Source: Cydia pomonella (taxonomy: Eukaryota; Arthropoda; Insecta; Lepidoptera; Tortricidae). Taken from it: DNA of 64,000 nt. Each line of letters opens with the position of its first letter. The stretch's first letter is position 1. The stretch covers positions 10,540,001 through 10,604,000 of the forward strand of contig NC_084711.1 in assembly GCF_033807575.1 (NCBI RefSeq), given 5' to 3'. Shown piece after piece: positions 55,094 to 64,000 of this stretch. The position numbers and the translations under genes are program-made. The notes beneath the pieces were generated by a model. It was not told where the DNA came from, ran no database searches, and saw nothing but the letters and a program-made list of their open reading frames with translations.

Positions 55094-58000
55094 ATGAGTA
55101 ATTACGATGATGAACAATGTGAAGATGGAGAATTAGCGCGTAGCCCTGTCCAAGACGACGAAGACATGGATTTCAGGTATTTATCTAAATCATACAATTC
55201 AATACCAACAGTAACGTTATATGAATTACTTTAACTTGAATTAGTCTAACTTATTGCCATTAAGCTGATTAACAATTTCACTGCCACATGACTCACATAC
55301 TCTTCAGAGCCACTACACGAGTATTTTGTGTAATGTTTTATATTGCATACGTACATAGTAATCTGCGTTTGATGATATATTACAACGTAAAATTGTAATG
55401 AAATCGAGTTGACTGCTTTTATTTGGGTACCTAACATCTTTTCTATGACCTAACTTGCATTTGATTGATAATGTTCGATCAGGAAAGCATTGTGCAATTA
55501 ACAAATCAACAATTTTTAGTGCTAGGATAATAGTATAATAATAGCTTCAAGCTAACGATAAATAACGGTAATTTATAAATTAGTCCATGTTATAGAAATT
55601 TAGCCTAAAGTGGTTTATTTTTAGTTTATCTGATGAGGACCGTGACAATGCTGATTCTTTGGTGATCAAGCCTCCCCAAGCTGTAATTCGGCCATCTCAT
55701 AGAGACAGGAGAGGACACAAGAGATCTGTCAAAGACAGATACAAAGAAAGTTCAAGAAAAGATAAGAAACATATGTATAGGTAAGCAGTACTATCTAAAT
55801 TTGTCAATTATTTTTAACATAGTCAAAATCCTGTATATGTAATCCAGAAATACAAAAAATCATAAAACATTAACCCCTTAAGTCCCAAGGTTCTAAAAAT
55901 GAACTCAAGGCTTTATATTTACTATTGAATTTTGATTGTCATCGCTGATGCAATGTCACATCGGAAGGACACAAGAGGTTAATAGTTGTGTAAAAAACAA
56001 GTGACAGAGAAATTCAACTAATTCTACATCTTTCTTCCATTCTAACAGGGACCGTGAAAAGTCTGATAAATCTACTAGAGAAAATTCTAAAGCTATTGAA
56101 CGTGATGATGTGTCCAAAGATTATCATAGAGATAAACAGTACTACAGGGAAAAAGATTCTTATCGGGACAAAGAAGTTAGAGATAAGGAACTTGTTCGGG
56201 AGAGAGAAATGAGGGATAAGGATGTGTATAGAGAAAAAGATCCTTACCGAGAGAAGGAAGGCTATAGAGAGAAAGAATCCTATAGGGAAAAAGACCCTTA
56301 TAGAGAAAAAGAAGCCTACAGAGAGAAGGAGGCCTATAGAGATAAAGAGCAGTACAGAGAAAAAGAGGTATACAGGGAAAAAGAAGTATACAGAGACAAG
56401 GAAGCATATAGAGAAAAGGAAGGATATAGGGAAAAAGAAACATATAGAGAAAAAGAGTCATACAAAGATAGAGAACACTACAGAGATAGGGAAATGTTCA
56501 GAGACCCGTCTTATAGAGAAGCAGCAAGACCAAGGGAAGCATACAGAGACAAAGAGCCACAGAGAGATAGAGATGGGTATGCAAATCGTGAAAGGCAATA
56601 TAAGGGCTCTGAAACTGAAAGAAAACATCAAGACACTGAAAGAATAGAATCCAGATTAAGATTGTTAGCAGAAGATGGACATGCAAACCATAACAATGAA
56701 AAAGAAAATAGGTCATCAGGGGATAAAGCCTTAGAAGATTTAAGAAGTAGACTATTAAGTAAAAGAATGCAGAGTAATGATCAAAAAAGACAGAATGATA
56801 ATACAGAAAAGGAGTCCAAGCCTGAGAGACAACCTGCTCTTGATAAACACCAACAAGAAAGAAGAAACAAATTACTAGAAGCAGGTAAGCTTTTATTACT
56901 TACTAGCAGTTGCCTGTGACTTCGTCCGCGTGGAATCTTATCTTGAACATTTTACATCAGTAGGTGCAATTAATGAAGGCGATACATTTTGAAAACTTGT
57001 TAAGGTTTGGTACCCAAAAAACGGGACCGTATTACTAAGACTCCACTATCCGTCTGTCTGTCACCAGGCTGTAACTTGTGAATCGTTATAGCTAGACAGT
57101 TGAAATTTTCACAGTAAATGTATTTCTGTTGCTAACAAAATAAAATGAATAATTAAGTGGAGCTCCCATACAACAAACGTGATTTTTTGCAGTTTCTTGC
57201 GTAATGACCCCTAAAATGATACGGAACCCTTTGTGCACAAGTCGGACTCGCATTTGACCGGTAATTTTTTCTTGTTGGTACACGTTATAAATATAACCTG
57301 ATGTGCTAACTTCAAGTTTCTGGCCATAGTAGCTCCTGCTTTGCGTTATTTAAAAAATTCAACTCATTACTCCTTCAGGGGATGAATTTTTATAAATGCT
57401 GAAATATGCGCATATACAAAGTTTCAAGTTCCGCATATATTTTTTTCTGTGTACTAATTTATAACCCTTTTTTCACCACCTTTGGGCATTAATTTTCAAA
57501 AATACTGAAATTAGTTTTCTTGTATTTTAATAATATATCTTTTTAACTTCAACAAAAATTCAAACTTTCATCTCCTTTTTAACCCAGTTAGGGCATGAAT
57601 TTTTAAAAACGCTGAAATTACTTGTCTTGTATTCTAATAATATGCAAATATACAAAGTTTCAAGTTCCGTACTCGAAAAACATAATGATCTCCATACAAA
57701 CTTTCAATCCCTTTTTAACCACCTCGAGAGATAAGTTCTTAGTGGATACTAACGTCATAAAAACTACCTATTGTGAAAAATTCAGCTCTCCAGGCGTTGA
57801 TTTAAGTTCGTCAGTCAGTCAGGACTTTTGCGTTTATATATATAGATTATATGATCTGATACTTAAACTTTTAAGCTTGATGAACTTTTAAGTTCATGCA
57901 TGTATGATTAAACCTCCTAAACTAGTTAGATTTGTTCAATTGAACTTTTCCTTTTTAGAAAGAGAAATGGAAAAAAGGAAAACAGAATCACGCAATGAAT

Positions 58001-60293
58001 TGGAAGCAAGACGCGAAGAGCGTCGTCGTCGCGGTAAAAAACGCTCTGCATCTTCTGAAGAACCTTCTAGCAAAAAAAATAAATCCACACATTCTCCACA
58101 CTATGGGGATATTGTCACAGTGTCTGATGCTAGTGATGTAGACCTGAAGAGTGAGGCAGAATCTAATTCGGAACAAGAGGAAGGTAATTCATTGACATTG
58201 ACAGTATTAGGGTAAACCATAAACTGTAACCGTCCGTTACAGTTTACGGTTCAATTTGTAATGGTTAATTCTAATTAACGTTCATCCAACACTGGTACAT
58301 AGCATATTTAAATGCATATGGTTTTTCGATTTGTCTATAATTCTACACCAATATGTCCAATATGTAACAAACTGTTTTTAAATTTTAGGAGAGCATTCAA
58401 ATAGTGAAACAGAGGATGGTAGTTCTAGTACAGATTCAGACTCTGATGTTGATTCAAAATCAGATGAAGGTGATGAAAATGAAGAGGATAGGAAAACTGA
58501 CAAGGAGGAAGAGCAAAAAACTGAGAATGTTAAACAAAAATCTCAGTCACCACTAGTCCGCAAATCAAATCATGGGACTCCATCATCAAATGAGTCTAGA
58601 AGGTAAGTCAATTAGAGTTACACTGCTACAGTTTCATGCCAAATAAGAACAAATATTAGGAATTTCAGTTCTAACACTTTTTGATGTCTATGAACAATAA
58701 TCTTGAGTATTATACTGTTTTTTAACTTAATTAATATACTTACAACAATAACCTGTCGCTACAGAAATATATTGTATCTAATCTCAACATTTCATTGTAG
58801 ATCACTCTCTAGATCCAAAAGTAGAAGCCGGTCTCACTCTTTTTCACCTCCTCCACCTGGAGAAAATGGGAAACCAGCGGAAGAAACACAACCATCTAAG
58901 GAAGATGAAGAGCAAGTTCGTCTTAGGGAAGAGGTTATTAATGCTTTGCCACCATATTTCCCTGCACTACAGGTAATTATCTTTACAAACCTTACTACCC
59001 TGGTAAAATAAAGTGATAATATTTATCGCATTATTTGAGCTTGGTAGCTTTTGACAGATTTAATTGGTGTTTTTTTGACAGCAGTTCTGAGGTCTCTAAC
59101 CACCCTAATTGTGTAATTATACCAAAGAGTATTTGAAGTAGAGGTGGATTGTCAAAAAAAACTTTGTAGCTACAGTAAATTTACTGCCATCTTTCTACAC
59201 ACGATTAAAACTTTTAGAACGCCATTTGACTTTGATCCTTATAGGGAGCGTGCATGAACTATAGGAGGCAGCACAGGAGCCGTCAGATTTTTGGCGTGAG
59301 GCGTAAATGTGATGTTTTTTGTTCCGATGGAGCCCACAAGATGGCAGAACCTACTATGCACAAGAAAACACTTGACGTGTAAATGTGCCTGTTTATGGTT
59401 CCGATTCAGACCACAAGATGGCAGACCCTCCAACGCGCACGGTCCCTATTCTTTCACGTGTTAAATTATTTAAATATCAAAAAGTGGCGCCATCTAATAG
59501 ATCAAAGGGTATACAACTCTTGGATTATGCCCGGTAAGATGGCGCCACTTTTTGATATTTAACACATCAGTGAAATAGGGATCAAAGTCAAATGGTGTTC
59601 TAAAAGTTTTAATCATGTGTCTAAAGATAGCAGTAAAGGGTATAGCCGGGTAAGCATGGCCAAACTGCTCTTAGCGAAAAAAATAATTTCCTTTTGCTGG
59701 ACATTTTAAACCTGTGGCATTTGAGGCTTAATTTTTGGTGAAAGCAAATAATCCAGTAAAAGGAAATAATTTTTTTCGGCTATACCCTTTACTGTGGCTA
59801 CAAAATTTTCTTTGACAACCCACCTCTATTTCAAATTCTCCTTGATTTTACTATTCTAGTGTATATTAATACAACAGCTAGAGTTCATTGTGATGATTTT
59901 TTATACTTGTTAATATTGTATGAGTAAGTTGAACACATTTATTAATTGGATAAATTATTTTAAGATCAAAATATAACATAACCAGATTAAAAGTATTAAA
60001 TGTGCTTCGAAATGTTGTTTTGTTGTTTTCCTTATTGTTTACTGCATGTTGTATTATTTTAGTTTCCTAAAATATGTAGTGGAAAAATGATTAACTAAGA
60101 TTATTTACAGGGGTGTCGATCGGTTGAGGAGTTTCAATGTCTGAATAGAATAGAGGAAGGCACATATGGAGTTGTTTACAGAGCTCGAGACAAAACAAGT
60201 GATGAAATAGTTGCTTTGAAGCGACTAAAGATGGAAAAGGAAAAGGAAGGCTTCCCTATAACCTCTCTGAGAGAGATCAACACATTACTTAAG
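55094..60293 (+). CDS. Cdk11: Cyclin-dependent kinase 11 (PITSLRE kinase), 5' part
   Basis: CDK11 is a nuclear kinase that pairs with cyclin L and acts on transcription and splicing factors. Exons: 55094-55176, 55625-55780, 56049-56884, 57959-58183, 58389-58602, 58801-58972, 60111-60293; phases join to 623 codons with no stop. The N-terminal half is very charged and disordered, with RE/RS and acidic runs and basic nuclear-signal-like 'RREERRRRGKKR'. The bridge 'VINALPPYFPALQGCRSVEE' leads into the kinase. Visible kinase motifs: glycine loop 'IEEGTYGVVYRA', lysine in 'VALKRLKM' and the signature helix 'PITSLREI'. The gene is partial: the C-helix onwards is beyond 64000, and no further exon was found in 60294-64000. 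The ATG follows a short leader and starts 'MSNYDDEQCEDGELARS'. Confidence 0.95.
56227..56496 (+). repeat. 18-bp coding minisatellite (hexapeptide YREKEx) in CDK11
   Basis: About 15 consecutive hexads of the form YREKE followed by a variable residue (P, G, S, A, Q, V, T) are encoded in exon 3. The third positions vary, so it is an older, selected repeat rather than a fresh expansion. Degenerate hexads continue on both sides. Confidence 0.85.
57005..57262 (+). repeat. Interspersed repeat family A, degenerate copy
   Basis: TCCGTCTGTCTGTCACCAGG and GATACGGAACCCTTTGTG, ending GTCGGACTCGCATTTGACCG, follow the order of 2151-2706 in CDK11 intron 3. Confidence 0.65.
59130..59845. repeat. Foldback element family F, copy 2, with two nested insertions
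   Basis: The outer arms GTAGCTACAGTAAATTTACT and TTTACTGTGGCTAC, and TTTGACTTTGATCC / GGATCAAAGTCAAA, match 31685-32045. Inserts: 59244-59446 (ends AGGGAGCGTGC and GCACGGTCCCT) and 59639-59788 (GGGTATAGCCGG mirrored by CGGCTATACCC). Confidence 0.7.
59847..60110. other. Remainder of CDK11 intron 6
   Basis: AT-rich with no repeat recognised; it ends in TTATTTACAG at the exon 7 acceptor. Confidence 0.5.
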
Positions 60294-61685
60294 GTAGGAT
60301 CACAATTTCGTATTATTCTATTAGAGTAAGCTCACTTGAGCCATCTCAATGCATCACTGCTGGCTGTTAGAAGGTATTTAGTTTAAATGTGTCATTCTCT
60401 TCAAAGAGGGACCAATGCACCTTGCGATTAGGTGTGAAATAGGGCTTAGTCGCAAAGTGTATTTAGGTCACTTTTCACATTTATCGTGAGATGCACTAAA
60501 GCTCTTTTTCCAGAGAATGACACAAATATTAGTTTGCAATGAGGCAGCTTGTTTGAGCCGCAAGCTGTGAAGCACTCGATGGCTCATGTGTTCAATTCAA
60601 TTGATTAATGCCTTGTATTTTATTCCTACAGGCCCGGCACCTCTTACCTGCAAGAGGGTTGTGCTAGAGGTGTGACCCAATTGCAAGGGTTAACAACTTC
60701 GATACACGGGCGGGCCTAAGTATCTTATAAGGGATTTATTCCAGGGGATCGACCCTCCAATGCTTCCTCAATTAATTATGTACGAACGCAATGTTCACTG
60801 ATGAGTAAATATTAAAAATGCTTAGCTACATTTATTGAGCTGCAAAGTTATTTAAGATGGCGATACAATATCCATGATAGTTTAATTGAAGTGCATAGGA
60901 AGATCATCTTTCATCACATCTGTTCAGGTAATGCTTAAAAGACCAACTACACCGAATATTTTAATTGAATTGACACGGCGTTAACGTAGCCAACCGTTAA
61001 TCAACAACGAGACATACAATACGTGTCACTGCTTGAACGCAGCGTCGACCTTCGGTGTGGTGGGCCCTTTAGTTATTAAGTATAATATGATTAATGATAG
61101 CTTGCGTAATACATTAAGTTTATCGCAGAAGTTAAGAATTCTCCTCACTTTAACAAGTTTATATCGTCTTTTGAGGAGTGTAACGGCTGTGTTAACGATA
61201 ACCAGGATCTCACTAACAGTTCAGATATGACTTAATCTGTTTGTCGGCCAGTGCAAACATTGTACTCAATAGTAGAGTCTGTTCAATGTATTGGGCCAAT
61301 GTATGGGGCCCAATTCATACCACGACTCTTCTCTTTTCGCACAGCTAACGAACATGTTGGTCATAAAGACAGATATTCGTCACACGAATGTTTACACTTA
61401 GTACAAACTAAGTGTAATACATAAAAAAATGGCAATGTGGACATAAATGTCATTATGTTATTGCAAGATATTAATACTAAAGTTAATCTAATTTTTACTC
61501 AAACAAGTTGTTTGTGCAATGACTCAAACCTGTTTACTTTTAAATGTTATATTTTTTATATACGTTTCCTGCAAAGGGCAGAGTGTAGCTTTTTTTTTCT
61601 ATTGAACTTGTCATAGAGTTTATGGTGAGAGTCAGAATGGTGAGCTAAATAAGAATAAATAAAGAGCATACCATATGTTTGTACC
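60294..61685. other. CDK11 intron 7, proximal part
   Basis: No further kinase exon and no clear repeat were recognised here. Confidence 0.45.
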
Positions 61686-63985
61686 CAATTTTACCATTTA
61701 CTACCTCCTTTAAAAAAAAGTGTACCTCACAGTACTTAAAGTTATCACCATAAAACAGTACACCCGCCATTCTGACAGTCAGAACTTTATTACGCGATGA
61801 TCCCGCGATTATTGATAAATTCTATAAAAACCAAACTTTTGCACCTTTTTGCTTTTTCCTTCATATTCAATAAGGAGGCGCATTGAAAGGTTAGGACAGA
61901 TGTCGCCACTTCGACCGTTCTTTGTTTACGATTCGTGTCAAGTGTATGGTTGCGATTTTTTAGTAATACTTGTGATTATTAAAGTAAAATGTATTCTTTT
62001 CTGACTGTACGGGAACTGCCAACCAACCAATCTTCCAAGAATAAATGCTACAGTTGATGGAGAAAAGGCTAATACAAAGGTAATCACTTAATATATTTGA
62101 GGTTATCTTTTGTATTTTACTGCCTATTTCATTTTTTGAAGGCTCACGTGCAGTTTTCCCTCTTATATTACGAGTGTTCGATCGAAATCAAAGCTTTGGA
62201 GTATACCTGGATGTACAAGAAGGTGTTTCATATAAGTCGTGATGCGTACGGAGTACAGCATGTGTGGCCAAGCCATGCCTTATATTATGTATTACTTCAT
62301 CAAAATAAAACTTAGCTTATCTATGTATTTACTGTTTCCAAAATATTCCCTTAGTCCTTGGGAAAATAGTGAGGTCCTATAGTTCCACAATCTGTCGCAC
62401 AACATTGAAGTATTTTGGAGAACAACACAACAGTTTGCAATCTTTTTGAAAAAAAAAGTGATTTGACAGTGACAGCAGTACTGTTATGAGGTCGCCACCT
62501 GGCGTGATAAGATGACAGTTTGCCTCATTGTAATATGAGCCATTTTATTTGTGGTTTCCAAGTTTTACTTATCTTTCATTTTGCTGGCTATTACACTTTT
62601 GCAGGCGCTATAATTTTTCATCTTATCGATTTCGTTTTTAAGAAATAACGCTACGGTATAATTATTTTTATTATGCCAGGAATTAGTACCTTACACGTTT
62701 AATCTGATAGGTTAAAATAACTCGGAAAATAGTGTCTTGAAAAAGGTCCGGCGCCATGTTAAAGAATTCCTTCAAAGAAAAACCATGTACCGAAATGTTC
62801 GTTTTTCATTGATTATTGGTGATTAATCAAATAAAATAATATACTTTTATATTGATATACTTCTTTGTGGGATATCGATGATGTCCTTTTTTGTAAAATG
62901 TACCAAGTACCATACCTATATATTTCTACTATGACTACGACACGACTAGTGGCTCTGTGAGATGTGGATCGCGATAAGATCGATAATATTAAACATGTAA
63001 AAACAAAAAAATACTACGTTGATCCAGTTTCACAGCGTACTCACAATGGTCAACTCACTTAAGTCCTCAGGCTAATTTCCACCAGTTTTTACATTTTCCA
63101 AAAAACGAAACGACAGAAACATTCCATGTAGCTACTGAACCTCCTCACAAAATTTCACGAGATTCTGTTGAGAATTACGACCCGTAGATGAGAACATCCT
63201 GTGCTCGCGTTAAAACGTAGACCTTCGCTAACGCTTATGTCATTTAAAATATGTACATAACTTTTACAAAGCAATATTTAAGTTTGACTTTTACAATTTA
63301 CATGTTTTTCTATCATCTTGATACAACGAAACAACCAATTGTGCCCTTCCATGAGAGAAGGATCTTTATATTCCTTATGCTCATTTCTAGTTACGGACAT
63401 ATAAACGTTTTGTCGTCTATGGCACGTAAGACCATTGTAAGTACGCTGTGAAAATGGCTCAACGAAGTATTGTTTTGTTTTTACATTTTACATCTCACAG
63501 AGCCACTAGTCGTAGTCATAGTAGAAATATTTGACGAAAAAAACATCATCGATATCCCACAAAGAAGTTTATTCATTACTATAATATACCGACAAAGGCG
63601 CATAATTTGCAGATTTTATTTGATTAATCACCAACAATTAAAGAAAAATGAACATTTCAGTACATGGTTGCAAGCAAGCAAAATATAAAATGAGTAAAAC
63701 TTGGAAACCACAAATAAACTGGCTCATATTATAATTGAATATGGGGGTACAAAAAAAGGTACAAAATTTGGTTTTTATAGAATTTATCAATAATTGCGGG
63801 ATCATCGCGTAAAGTACACCCGCCATTCTGACTGTCAGAATGGCGGGTGTACTGTCCGAGTGTCAGAGTGTACTGTTTTTCGGTGATAACTTTAAGTACC
63901 GTGAGGTATATTTTTTAAAGGAGGTACTAAATAGTACAAATTAGGGACAAAAATATAGTAAGCTTTTTTATTTAGGTACACCCGC
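61686..63985. repeat. Very large inverted repeat in CDK11 intron 7
   Basis: Blocks pair across a centre near 63230: ATACCTTTAAGTACC-type ends at 61735 and 63890, ATTATTGATAAATTCTATAAA at 61811 with TTTATAGAATTTATCAATAAT at 63773, TTTGTGGTTTCCAAGTTTTAC with GTAAAACTTGGAAACCACAAA, TGTGGGATATCGATGATGT with CATCATCGATATCCCACAAAG, and ACGACTAGTGGCTCTGTGAGA with its complement at about 63496. The left arm has about 650 bp (61875-62520) missing from the right arm. Confidence 0.8.
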
Positions 63986-64000
63986 CATCCTGAATCTACA

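Noticed and set aside
56177..56461. Leucine/tyrosine-rich minus-strand open frame
   Set aside because: It is a mirror reading of the CDK11 hexapeptide repeat.

Overview
This is a eukaryotic, almost certainly lepidopteran (moth or butterfly) nuclear window. The background is AT-rich and introns are long. It carries tRNA-derived SINEs ending in the 'TTATTGAGCTTACTGTGGG' block, RTE/jockey-type LINE remnants, a Tc1-like transposase relic and many foldback MITEs of types common in Lepidoptera. No prokaryotic operons, genuine tRNA or rRNA genes or CRISPR arrays are present.

Three conserved protein-coding genes can be assembled exon by exon. (1) Kinesin heavy chain (Khc), plus strand, 7667-27235: 19 coding exons, 965 codons, complete motor, stalk and tail. 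(2) A RUN-coiled-coil-PX gene, the sorting nexin 29 (SNX29) orthologue, minus strand, about 50970 down to 43525, with three further possible coding exons upstream at 52528-51471 that could not be joined to it with certainty. (3) The 5' part of the PITSLRE kinase CDK11, plus strand, 55094-60293. It has seven exons and leaves the window inside the kinase N-lobe. The three are housekeeping genes with no shared pathway evident from sequence.

Layout: 1-7.6 kb is repeats (interrupted RTE LINE, SINE tail, nested MITEs). Khc occupies 7.6-27.4 kb. A repeat mosaic without a confident gene fills 27.4-43.5 kb. SNX29 occupies 43.5-51 kb. A TIR-bounded segment, possible extra exons and a LINE-in-MITE nest lie at 51-55 kb. 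CDK11 runs from 55 kb to the end, with very large palindromes in its introns.

The most unusual signal is inside Khc. Three different exons (11, 13 and 18) each have their 3' end tandemly duplicated. In exons 13 and 18 the unit carries the 5' splice site and the start of the intron. The exon 13 array has 12 near-identical copies of a 178-bp unit, and every added unit brings its own GT donor and a CAG acceptor-like site, giving eleven candidate 62-nt GT-AG mini-introns. The exon 18 array has four and a bit 159-160-bp units. Exon 11 has one 122-bp tandem copy plus an older diverged exon relic. This looks like repeated intron/exon birth by internal tandem duplication, although assembly error must be excluded for the near-identical arrays. 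Other points of note are an open 102-codon read-through extension of Khc exon 14, a GC-AG intron, and several nested insertions whose empty sites can be read from other repeat copies in the same window.
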